NCBI RefSeq assembly: GCF_026898135.2
Contig: NZ_CP114035.2
Location: forward strand, 4,939,501 to 5,003,500
Length of the DNA: 64,000 bases
Source: Pseudomonas fortuita
Lineage (GTDB): Bacteria > Pseudomonadota > Gammaproteobacteria > Pseudomonadales > Pseudomonadaceae
Direction: 5' to 3'
This document shows positions 38,934 to 48,100 of the stretch, one piece after another (positions within the stretch are counted from its first letter, which is position 1; every line of letters starts with the position of its first letter). The notes beneath the pieces were generated by a model. That model saw nothing but the letters and a program-made list of their open reading frames with translations, made no database searches and was not told the DNA's origin. The position numbers were made by a program, and so were the translations under genes.

Positions 38934-40838
38934 ATGAAATGCGACCCCTCGCTACTGCTCCCTGCCAAGCCTGCCGTGAATTCCCGCCTGATCCGACAAT
39001 TGCTGTTACCGCCACTGATCATTCTGCTGATGGTCGGCCTGGGAATGGCTGGCTACCTGATCAGCGAGAGCAACGGCATCCGCACCCTCAGCGAAAACGG
39101 CGAGCGCCAGCTGGAGCTGCACGCGCGTACGGTCGAAAGCGAAATCAGCAAATATACCTACCTGCCCAGCCTGCTCGAGCTGGAAGACAGCGTTTCACAC
39201 CTGCTCACCGAGCCGGACGGCGGCTCGCGCCAAACGGTCAATGAATACCTTGAGGGGCTAAATCGGCGCAGCCGCAGCCGCGCCATCTTCGTCCTCGACA
39301 CCAATGGCCGGGTACAGGCCACCAGCAACTGGCGCGACGCCGACTCGTTTCTCGGTGAAGACCTGTCGTTCCGCGCCTACTTTCAGACGGCTGTGCGCGG
39401 CGAACCCGGGCGTTTCTACGGCATCGGCAGTACCACGGGCGAAGCCGGCTATTACCTGGCCCATGGGCTTGAAGAACACGGCAAGATCATTGGCGTGGCG
39501 GTGATCAAGGTGCGTCTGGATACGCTCGAGGAGCGCTGGCAGCGTGCCCGCCTGGAGGCATTCGTCAGCGACGAGAACGGCATCATCATCCTCTCCAGTG
39601 ACCCGGCCCGACGCCTGAAGTCGGTGCGCCCGCTGACCCCGCAAATCAAGGAGCGCCTGGCGCGCAGCCTGCAATACTACTGGTGGCCGCTCAACGAACT
39701 GCAGCCACTGGCCCGGGAAACCCTGGCCGATGGCGTGGAAAAGCTGACCTTTCCGGCCAACAGTGAAACCGCGCACGGCAAGCAGCACGAAGTCGCCTAC
39801 CTGGCCCAGACCCGGCGCCTGGCCGATACACCCTGGCACTTCACCCTGCTGACCCCGCTGCAGGACCTGCGCCGCGAATCCATGGTGCAGGGCGTCCTGG
39901 TGGGCGTAGCCTTTGCCTTGCTGGCCATACTCGGCATCGCCTGGAACGAGCGGCGCAAGGTCATTGCCACCCGCCTGGCGGCCCGCGAAGCACTTGAGGC
40001 AGCCAACAACCAGCTGGAGCGACGCATTGCCGAACGCACGGCAGACCTGCGCGCCAGCAACGAACGCCTGAAAGGCCAGATTCGCGAGCGCAGGCATGCC
40101 GAGCAGACCCTGCGCCACGCCCAGGATGAGCTGGTGCAGGCTGGCAAGCTGGCCGCCATCGGGCAGATGTCCACCAGCATTGCCCATGAACTGAACCAGC
40201 CGCTGGCCGCGCTGCGCACGTTGTCTGGCAACACCGTGCGCTTCCTCGAACGCGGGGCGCTGGAAACGGCCAGTACCAACCTGCGTACCATGAACGACCT
40301 GATCGACCGCATGGGGCGCATCACCGCCAGCCTGCGCTCGTTCGCCCGGCGCAGTGACGACAGCGGCCAGGCCTCACTGGCCAAGGCGGTAGAGGCCACC
40401 TTGCAGGTGTTGGCCAACCGCATCAGCGCCTGCCATTTGCAGTTGCATCACCAGTTCGAGGACCAGCAACTGGCCATCGACCAGACCCGCCTGGAGCAGA
40501 TTCTGGTCAACCTGATCGGCAACGCCCTCGATGCCATGGCCGCACAACCGTTGCCCGAGCTGTGGCTGGAAGGCGAGCTGCAGGGTGACAAGTACCGCTT
40601 GCAGGTGCGCGACAATGGCCACGGCATCGACGCTGAGGCGCGCAAGCACCTGTTCGAACCTTTCTTCACCACCAAACCGGGCGAACATGGCCTGGGCCTG
40701 GGTCTGACCCTGTCGGCGAGCCTTGCCGCCGCCGCCAAGGGCAGCCTCAATGTCGAGCACCCCGCCACTGGCGGCACGGCCTTCGTCCTGGCCCTGCCCC
40801 TGGTCACCCCTCCTAGCGAACCGGCAGAGCAACCATGA
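38934..40838 (+). CDS. aauS: DctB-type sensor histidine kinase AauS
   Basis: 634 residues. Two membrane segments at about 22-44 and 320-338 frame a periplasmic Cache-like sensor domain (with RSRAIFVLDTNGRVQATSNW). A coiled coil (about 345-400) precedes the kinase core: phosphorylated His418 in STSIAHELNQPLAAL, an N box with NLIGNALDAM, and G boxes DNGHGID and GLGLGLTLS. By place and type it is AauS, which senses acidic amino acids and drives AauR. GTG at 38931 immediately before the ATG is an alternative start. It overlaps aauR by 4 bp. Confidence 0.92.
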   Translation: MKCDPSLLLPAKPAVNSRLIRQLLLPPLIILLMVGLGMAGYLISESNGIRTLSENGERQLELHARTVESEISKYTYLPSLLELEDSVSHLLTEPDGGSRQTVNEYLEGLNRRSRSRAIFVLDTNGRVQATSNWRDADSFLGEDLSFRAYFQTAVRGEPGRFYGIGSTTGEAGYYLAHGLEEHGKIIGVAVIKVRLDTLEERWQRARLEAFVSDENGIIILSSDPARRLKSVRPLTPQIKERLARSLQYYWWPLNELQPLARETLADGVEKLTFPANSETAHGKQHEVAYLAQTRRLADTPWHFTLLTPLQDLRRESMVQGVLVGVAFALLAILGIAWNERRKVIATRLAAREALEAANNQLERRIAERTADLRASNERLKGQIRERRHAEQTLRHAQDELVQAGKLAAIGQMSTSIAHELNQPLAALRTLSGNTVRFLERGALETASTNLRTMNDLIDRMGRITASLRSFARRSDDSGQASLAKAVEATLQVLANRISACHLQLHHQFEDQQLAIDQTRLEQILVNLIGNALDAMAAQPLPELWLEGELQGDKYRLQVRDNGHGIDAEARKHLFEPFFTTKPGEHGLGLGLTLSASLAAAAKGSLNVEHPATGGTAFVLALPLVTPPSEPAEQP

Positions 40839-42163
40839 ACCAAGCGCCACTTACCGTCCTGATCGTTGAAGACGACCCGCATGTGCTGCTCGGCTGCCAG
40901 CAGGCACTGGCCCTGGAGGACATCGCCTGCGAGGGCGTGGGCAGCGCCGAGCAAGCGCTGGAACGCATCGGCGACGATTTCGCCGGCATCGTCGTCAGCG
41001 ATATCCGCCTGCCGGGCATCGATGGCCTGGAACTGCTCAACCGCCTGAAGGCCCGCGACCGCAGCCTGCCGGTGGTGTTGATTACCGGTCACGGTGACAT
41101 CGACATGGCGGTCGGCGCCATGCGCAATGGCGCCTACGACTTCATGGAAAAACCGTTCTCCCCCGAACGCCTGGTCGACGTGGTGCGCCGCGCCCTCGAA
41201 CATCGCGGGCTGTCACGCGAGGTGGTGGCCCTGCGCCGTCAACTGGCCGAGCAGAGCAGCCTGGAGGGGCGCATCATTGGTCGTTCGCCGGCCATGGAAC
41301 ACTTGCGCGAACTGATCGCCAACGTCGCCGATACCTCGGCCAACGTGCTGATCGAAGGCGAGACCGGAACCGGCAAGGAGCTGGTCGCCCGCTGCCTGCA
41401 CGATTTCAGCCGGCGCCAGGGCCAGCCCTTTGTAGCGCTGAACTGTGGCGGCCTGCCGGAAAACCTGTTCGAGAGCGAGATTTTCGGCCACGAGGCCAAC
41501 GCCTTCACTGGCGCCGGCAAACGCCGTATCGGCAAGATCGAACACGCCAACGGAGGCACGCTGTTCCTCGATGAAGTGGAAAGCATGCCGATCAACCTGC
41601 AGATCAAGCTGCTGCGCGTACTGCAGGAACGCACGCTGGAGCGGCTGGGCTCGAACCAGAGCATCCCGGTGGACTGCCGGGTGATTGCAGCGACCAAGGC
41701 CGACCTCGATAGCATGGGCCAGAGCGGCCAGTTCCGCAGCGACCTGTACTACCGGCTGAACGTGGTAACCCTGGAGCTGCCTCCCCTGCGCGAGCGCCGT
41801 GAAGACATCACGCAGTTGTTCGAACACTTCCTCCAGCAGTCAGCCCTGCGCTTCGACCGTGAAGCACCGATGCTGGACAGCCAGATCCTGTCACGCCTGA
41901 TGGCCCACGACTGGCCGGGCAACGTGCGCGAGTTGCGCAACGTGGCCGAACGCTATGCCCTGGGCCTGCCGGCGTTCAAAAAGGGCCCCAGCGGCGGTGC
42001 CAGCCAGGGCCTGGGCTTTGCCGAGGCAGTGGAAGCGTTCGAGCGCAACCTGCTCAGCGATGCATTGCAACGCACGGGCGGCAACCTGAGCCAGGCCAGC
42101 CAGGAGCTGGGCATGGCCAAGACCACGCTGTTCGACAAAGTGAAAAAGTACGGCCTCGGCTGA
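40835..42163 (+). CDS. aauR: Sigma-54-dependent response regulator AauR
   Basis: 442 residues: receiver domain with Asp56, AAA+ domain with Walker A GETGTGKE (175-182) and Walker B TLFLDE, and a Fis-type helix-turn-helix at the C-terminus (from about 402). The sigma-54-contact loop reads NAFTGA (222-227) in place of the usual GAFTGA. It should bind the TTCGG-N4-CCGAA sites before gltI and activate the -24/-12 promoter there. The NAFTGA change is unusual because that loop's first Gly is strongly conserved, yet the rest of the protein is intact. Confidence 0.93.
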   Translation: MNQAPLTVLIVEDDPHVLLGCQQALALEDIACEGVGSAEQALERIGDDFAGIVVSDIRLPGIDGLELLNRLKARDRSLPVVLITGHGDIDMAVGAMRNGAYDFMEKPFSPERLVDVVRRALEHRGLSREVVALRRQLAEQSSLEGRIIGRSPAMEHLRELIANVADTSANVLIEGETGTGKELVARCLHDFSRRQGQPFVALNCGGLPENLFESEIFGHEANAFTGAGKRRIGKIEHANGGTLFLDEVESMPINLQIKLLRVLQERTLERLGSNQSIPVDCRVIAATKADLDSMGQSGQFRSDLYYRLNVVTLELPPLRERREDITQLFEHFLQQSALRFDREAPMLDSQILSRLMAHDWPGNVRELRNVAERYALGLPAFKKGPSGGASQGLGFAEAVEAFERNLLSDALQRTGGNLSQASQELGMAKTTLFDKVKKYGLG

Positions 42164-42188
42164 CCTCAACCCAAACTGGAAAGAAAAC

Positions 42189-42524
42189 GTGGACCTGGTA
42201 TTCAAAGCTGCGCTCGGTGCTGGCGTGGTGCTGCTGCTGGCGGTGCTGTCGAAAACGCGCAACTACTACATCGCAGGGCTGGTGCCGCTGTTTCCCACCT
42301 TTGCCCTGATTGCCCACTACATCGTTGGCAAGGGGCGCAGCATTGCCGACTTGAAGGCCACCATCCTGTTCGGCATGTGGTCGATCATTCCCTATTTCGT
42401 GTACCTGGCAACCCTGTATGTGCTGGTCGACCGCCTGCGCCTGGAGACGTCGATGGCCCTGGCCACGGTAGCGTGGCTGATGGCCGCGACCGTGCTGGTG
42501 ACCTTGTGGGTGCGGATGCACTGA
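42189..42524 (+). CDS. glpM: GlpM family inner-membrane protein
   Basis: 111 residues with four predicted membrane segments and little else (FKAALGAGVVLLLAVLSKT, IAGLVPLFPTFALIAHYIVG). Length and the YYIAGLVPLFPTFALIAHY segment match GlpM, known from P. aeruginosa where it was linked to alginate production. It starts from GTG at 42189, with GGAAAG upstream, 25 bp after aauR. Its role is not established. Confidence 0.85.
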   Translation: MDLVFKAALGAGVVLLLAVLSKTRNYYIAGLVPLFPTFALIAHYIVGKGRSIADLKATILFGMWSIIPYFVYLATLYVLVDRLRLETSMALATVAWLMAATVLVTLWVRMH

Positions 42525-42553
42525 TCAAAATGCGCGCTGGCTGCTTCGCGGAG

Positions 42554-43549
42554 TCAGAGCCCGGCGATGTGCGTGACCTCTTGCCTGTGCGCCTGCAAAT
42601 AAGGCAATACCGCCCCCAGCAGCGGCGCCTTGAACGGCTCCTGAAAGCGGTGCGCCAACCCAGGTATCAGGCGCAACTGGCTGCCCTGGATATGCGCCGC
42701 CAGGTGCACGCCGTGCATCACCGGCAACAACGGGTCGGCCGTGCCATGCACCACCAGCGTCGGCACACGAAGCTGGTTCAAAAGCTCGACGCGGCTGGGC
42801 TCAGCCAGTATCGCCATGATCTGGCGCTTGGCCCCGTCCGGGTTGAACGCCCGGTCATAGGCGACCGCCGCCTGGCGCAGCAATACCGCGCGGTCGTCCC
42901 GCACCTCGGGGCTGCCTAAAGCCGCCAGCAGGTCGGCCTGCTGCTCGATGGCCACTTCGCGGTTCGGCGCGCTACGCCGGGCCAGCAGTTGCACCAGCGC
43001 CGGGGCCGGCGCAGGCAGCCCCGCTGCCCCTGAACTGGACATGACCAATGTCAGGCTGCGCACGCGCTCGGGGGCCATGGCTGCCAGATGCTGGGCGATC
43101 ATGCCGCCCATGCTCACGCCCAAGACATGAAACTGGCGTACACCCAATGCGTCCATCAGGCGCAAGCCGTCATCGGCCATATCCGTCAGCGTATAGGGCG
43201 CCGCCACCGGCAGGCCCAGCTTGTAGCGCAACAGCTCGACCGTCAGGTTGGCCGACGGTGGCACCTGGTTCCAGCGTGACAGGCCGACATCGCGGTTGTC
43301 ATAGCGGATCACCCGAAAGCCTTGGCGGCACAGGGCCTCGACCACATCGTCCGGCCAATGAATCAGCTGCCCGCCCAGGCCCATCACCAGCAGCAAGGCC
43401 GGGTCACGCTGCGCCCCGACGCTCTGGTACACCAGGCTGACGGCGCCCAGCTCGGCACGCTGCACCGGCACATGGGCGTCACAATGCTGTTCGGCGAAAC
43501 TCGCCGGTACGCTGAACATGAAGAAAAGAAAAAGCCAAAAAGCCCGCAT
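42554..43549 (-). CDS. Exported alpha/beta-hydrolase
   Basis: 331 residues from ATG at 43549. The signal peptide (FWLFLFFMFSVPASFAEQ) indicates export. Alpha/beta-hydrolase marks are the oxyanion region LLVMGLGGQ, the nucleophile elbow GVSMGG, the acid in VVHGTADPLLP and the catalytic His in GLAHRF. It is probably an esterase or lipase-like enzyme; the substrate is unknown. Longer frames to 43660 would add a non-signal N-terminus and are less likely. It is divergent from metR. Confidence 0.9.
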   Translation of the reverse strand: MRAFWLFLFFMFSVPASFAEQHCDAHVPVQRAELGAVSLVYQSVGAQRDPALLLVMGLGGQLIHWPDDVVEALCRQGFRVIRYDNRDVGLSRWNQVPPSANLTVELLRYKLGLPVAAPYTLTDMADDGLRLMDALGVRQFHVLGVSMGGMIAQHLAAMAPERVRSLTLVMSSSGAAGLPAPAPALVQLLARRSAPNREVAIEQQADLLAALGSPEVRDDRAVLLRQAAVAYDRAFNPDGAKRQIMAILAEPSRVELLNQLRVPTLVVHGTADPLLPVMHGVHLAAHIQGSQLRLIPGLAHRFQEPFKAPLLGAVLPYLQAHRQEVTHIAGL

Positions 43550-43745
43550 GAAAGAAACACCAGAATGCAGATCCCCAGTAGAGCGCGAGTCTGATGAATT
43601 CTGTTCGATCGCGCTGCCACAGTTCGGTGACAGTTTCATGACTCCCGCCAGGCGGTGCATCCAAATGCCCAGTCGACAGCCGCGCCAACATGAGGGAAAC
43701 TCAACTCACCCCCTGTTTCTTTAAATTTCAACCCCGGAGTCAGCA

Positions 43746-44663
43746 GTGCTGGAGATCCGCCACCTGAAAACCCTTCATGCCCTGCGCGAAGCCGACAGCC
43801 TGGTGGAGGCCGCCGAGCGCCTGCACCTGACCCAGTCGGCGCTATCGCACCAGTTCAAGGAACTGGAAGAACGCCTGGGCCTGCCCCTGTTCGTGCGCAA
43901 GACCAAGCCGATCCGCTTCACCAGTGCCGGGCTTCGCCTGCTGCAACTGGCCGATGCCACCCTGCCGCTGCTGCGCGGCGCCGAGCGCGACATCGCGCGC
44001 CTGGCCGGCGGCACTGCCGGGCGCCTGCACATGGCCATCGAATGCCATAGCTGCTTCCAGTGGCTGATGCCAACCATCGACCAGTTCCGCGACGCCTGGC
44101 CGGAGGTGGAGCTGGACCTGGCCTCCGGCTTTGCCTTCGCCCCATTGCCGGCCCTGGCCCGCGGCGACCTGGACCTGGTGGTGACCTCCGACCCGGTGGA
44201 CCTGGCAGGCATCACGTATGTGCCACTGTTCACCTATGAGGCAATGCTGGCGGTGGCCAACCAGCACCCGCTGGCCAGCAAGCCTTACATGGTGCCGCAA
44301 GATCTGCTCGACCAGACGCTGATCACCTACCCGGTGGAGCGCGACCGCCTGGACATCTTCACCCGCTTCCTGGAGCCGGCCGACATCGAGCCGGCCGCCG
44401 TACGCACCTCGGAGCTGACGGTAATGATGATGCAGCTGGTAGCCAGCGGCCGCGGGGTATGCGGCATGCCGCACTGGGCACTGCACGAGTACAGCTCGCG
44501 CGGCTATGTGAAGGGCAAACGCCTGGGTGAGAAAGGCCTGTTCGCCACCCTTTATGCGGCCGTGCGCACCGACATGCTCGATGCGCCTTACATGCGCGAC
44601 TTTTTGCTGACCGCCAAAGACACCTCGTTCGCCACCCTCGATGGGGTCAGCGCGGTGCGTTGA
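43746..44663 (+). CDS. metR: LysR-type regulator MetR
   Basis: 305 residues from GTG at 43746. The N-terminal winged helix-turn-helix (about 1-60, EAAERLHLTQSALSHQFKEL) and effector domain match MetR closely, including AIECHSCFQWLMP. MetR uses homocysteine as co-inducer and activates metE, metH and related genes. No methionine gene is adjacent here. Its 3' end overlaps the convergent Nudix gene by 17 bp. Confidence 0.93.
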   Translation: MLEIRHLKTLHALREADSLVEAAERLHLTQSALSHQFKELEERLGLPLFVRKTKPIRFTSAGLRLLQLADATLPLLRGAERDIARLAGGTAGRLHMAIECHSCFQWLMPTIDQFRDAWPEVELDLASGFAFAPLPALARGDLDLVVTSDPVDLAGITYVPLFTYEAMLAVANQHPLASKPYMVPQDLLDQTLITYPVERDRLDIFTRFLEPADIEPAAVRTSELTVMMMQLVASGRGVCGMPHWALHEYSSRGYVKGKRLGEKGLFATLYAAVRTDMLDAPYMRDFLLTAKDTSFATLDGVSAVR

Positions 44664-45060
44664 GCGCCTGGCGGTACAGCGGCAGGATCAGGTCGCGGGT
44701 CAGCGGCGCCAGTGGCATGACGGGCGCCTGGTCAGCGGCCAGCCAGACAACCTCTTCGATCTCCGCAGCCGGGACCACGGCTGCGGCGCTGTCGACACGA
44801 AACAACTCGGCCTGCACTTCGAAGCCAGGCTCGTTGGCGGCTGGGGCACTGAACTGGCCCAGGTGCACGGCCTGGGCCGGGTCGATGTGCAAGCCCAGCT
44901 CCTCGTTCAACTCGCGCACCAGTGCCTGCACCGGCGTTTCACCGGCATCGATCTTGCCGCCTGGCTGCATGAAAGCCCCGGTGCCGCGCTTGCGCACCAG
45001 CAGGGTTCGGCCCTGAGGGTCGATCAGCAGGGCGGCGGCGATGCGGATTATGTTCGGCAT
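44647..45060 (-). CDS. Nudix hydrolase
   Basis: 137 residues. A complete Nudix box is visible at about 38-60: GGKIDAGETPVQALVRELNEELGL, split here as GGKIDAGETPVQALV then RELNEELGL, with the metal-binding REx2EE core. The family cleaves X-linked nucleoside diphosphates, including 8-oxo-dGTP; the substrate is not evident. It is convergent with metR and divergent from lhr. Confidence 0.93.
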   Translation of the reverse strand: MPNIIRIAAALLIDPQGRTLLVRKRGTGAFMQPGGKIDAGETPVQALVRELNEELGLHIDPAQAVHLGQFSAPAANEPGFEVQAELFRVDSAAAVVPAAEIEEVVWLAADQAPVMPLAPLTRDLILPLYRQALNAPR

Positions 45061-45190
45061 GGATCAGCTCACTCAAGAAATCAAAGAAGGTATCGCCTGC
45101 GCTTGCCGGCGATAGGGCCAGCGCAGGCAACATAGCATCCGCGACGAACGGCCCCTTGCCAACCCGCCGCATACACTCCATAACCAACAC

Positions 45191-48100
45191 ATGAACCTGC
45201 CCGCCAAACACCACCCGGTGCTCGCGCTGTTCCACCCTGCCGTGCGCACCTGGTTCCGTCGCCATTTCGCCACGGTCACTGAAGCCCAGGCACAGGCCTG
45301 GCCGCTGATCCATGCGGGCCAGTCGATGTTACTGGCCGCGCCGACCGGTTCGGGCAAAACCCTCAGTGCTTTCCTGGCGGTGCTCGACGAGCTGTTCCGT
45401 GAAGGCCTGGAGCACCAAGGTGAGCTGCCCGCGCAAACCCAGGTGATCTACGTTTCACCGCTGAAGGCCCTGTCGAATGATATTCGCCTGAACCTCCAGG
45501 CCCCGCTCGAAGGCATCAGCCTGGCCCTCACAGACCAGGGCCTGAACGCCCCACACATCACCACAGCCGTGCGCACGGGCGACACGCCACAAAAGGAACG
45601 TGCTGCCATGCGCAAGCTGGCCCCGCACATTCTGGTGACAACCCCCGAATCGCTGTACGTGTTGATGGGCTCGGCTTCGGGCCGTGAAGGCCTGGCCAAC
45701 GTGCACACGGTAATCGTCGACGAAATTCACGCATTGGCCGGCAACAAGCGTGGCGCCCACCTGGCGCTTACCCTCGAACGCCTGCAAGCCTTGTGCAAAC
45801 GGCCACTGCGGCGTATCGGCCTGTCCGCCACGCAACGCCCGGTCGAGCGGGTGGCACAGTTTCTGGTCGGTAGCGGGCGCCCCTGCGCCATCGTCGATGT
45901 AGGCCATGCGCGCGAACGCGATCTGGCCATCGAAGTGCCGCCGGTGCCACTTGGCGCGGTAATGGCCAACGATGTCTGGGGCCTGGTCTACGACCGCTTG
46001 GCCACCCTCGCCCGCGAACACCGCACCACGCTCGTATTCGTCAACACCCGGCGCCTTGCCGAGCGCATCACCCGTCACCTCAGCGACCGGCTGGGCAAGG
46101 AGGCGGTCGCCGCGCACCATGGCAGCCTGTCCAAGGAGCTGCGCCTGGGTGCAGAGCAGCGGCTCAAGCGCGGCCATTTGCAGGTGCTGGTCGCCACCGC
46201 TTCGCTGGAGCTGGGCATTGATATCGGCGATATCGACCTGGTGTGCCAGATCGCCTCGCCAGGTTCGATTGCCGCCTTCCTGCAACGGGTTGGCCGCGCC
46301 GGCCACCAGGTGGACGGCGTGCCCAAGGGGCGCCTGTTCGCCACCTCACGCGATGACCTGATCGAATGCGTGGCCCTGCTGGACTGCGTGCGCCAAGGCG
46401 AACTGGACGAGCTGCACATACCCCGGGCACCGCTGGACGTGCTGGCCCAGCAGATCGTGGCCGAAGCCAGTAACCAGGACTGGCACGAACAAGCCCTGTT
46501 CGACTGCTTGCGCCAGGCCACGCCCTACACCGAGCTCGACCAGCGCCACTACCAGGCGCTGCTCAGCATGCTCGCCGAGGGCTACAACGGCCGCCAGGGT
46601 ATCCGCAGCGCCTATTTGCACCGCGATGCGGTCAGCGGCACCTTGCGCGGCCGTCGCGGCAGCCAACTGACGGCGTTGACCAGCGGCGGCACCATCCCTG
46701 ACAACGCCGACTACACCGTACTGCTGGAACCACAGGCGCTGAACATTGGCAGCGTCAATGAAGACTTTGCCGTGGAGAGCATTGCCGGCGATATCTTCCA
46801 GCTGGGCAACGCCTCCTATCGCATTCTGCGCGTCGAGGCGGGCCGCGTACGGGTGGAAGATGCCCATGGCCTGCCGCCGACCATTCCGTTCTGGCTGGGT
46901 GAAGCGCCCGGGCGCAGCAACGAGCTGTCTGCCGCCGTGGCGCGGCTGCAGGCACGGGTCGACCAGCAACTGGCCCAGGCTGACGGCGACATGGTCGAGG
47001 TACTGGCATGGTTGCAGGCTACCTTCGAACTGGACGAAGACAGCGCCAGCCAGTTGCTCGACTACCTGGCCCGCACCCGCGAGGTGCTTGGCGCCCTGCC
47101 CTCGCAGGACACGCTGGTGATGGAGCGCTTTTTCGATGAGTCCGGCGGGACCCAGCTGATCATCCATTCGCCCTACGGCAGCCGCATCAACCGCGCGTGG
47201 GGCCTGGCCCTGCGCAAACGCTTCTGCCGCACCTTCAATTTCGAGCTGCAGGCTGCCGCCAGCGAAGATGCCATCGTGCTGTCGCTGTCGACCAGCCACA
47301 GTTTCGCGCTGGACGAGGTGTGGCGTTACCTCAATAGCCGCAGTGCCGAGCAGATCCTCGTCCAGGCGGTGCTGGATGCGCCGCTGTTTGGCGTACGCTG
47401 GCGCTGGAACGCCGGCGTTGCAATGGCCCTCCCGCGCTTCGTGGGCGGGCGCAAGGTCGCGCCACAGATCCAGCGCATGAAGAGCGAAGACTTGGTGGCC
47501 GCCGTGTTCCCAGACCAGATCGCCTGCCTGGAAAACATTGCCGGCGAGCGGCAGATACCCGACCACCCGCTGGTCGAACAAACCCTGGACGACTGCCTGC
47601 ATGAGGCGATGGACAGCGAAGGTTGGCTGGCCCTGTTGCGACGCATGGAAAGCGGGGCGGTACGTCTGTTGTGCCGTGACCTGCCCGCGCCTTCGCCACT
47701 GGCCTCTGCCATTCTCAATGCCAGGCCGTACGCTTTTCTGGACGATGCCCCGCTGGAAGAACGGCGCACCCAGGCAGTACTCAACCGACGCTGGAGCGAA
47801 GTGCACAGTGGCGACGACCTGGGCGCGCTGGACGCTGATGCCATCGCCGCCGTCGCGGCAGAAGCCTGGCCACAGCCAGGCAATGCAGACGAAATGCACG
47901 AAGCGCTGATGGGCCTGGGCGCCATCAGCCAAGCTGAAGTGCAGGGCAATGCCAGCTGGGACCTGTTGCTCAGGCAACTGGCCAAAAATGGTCGGGCCTT
48001 GCGCCTGGCGGACGAAAAGCTGTGGTTGGCGCGTGAGCGACTGGGCCTGCTGCAGAGCGTGTATCCGGACGCTGTGCTGGAACCTGCCTTGCAGATGCTG

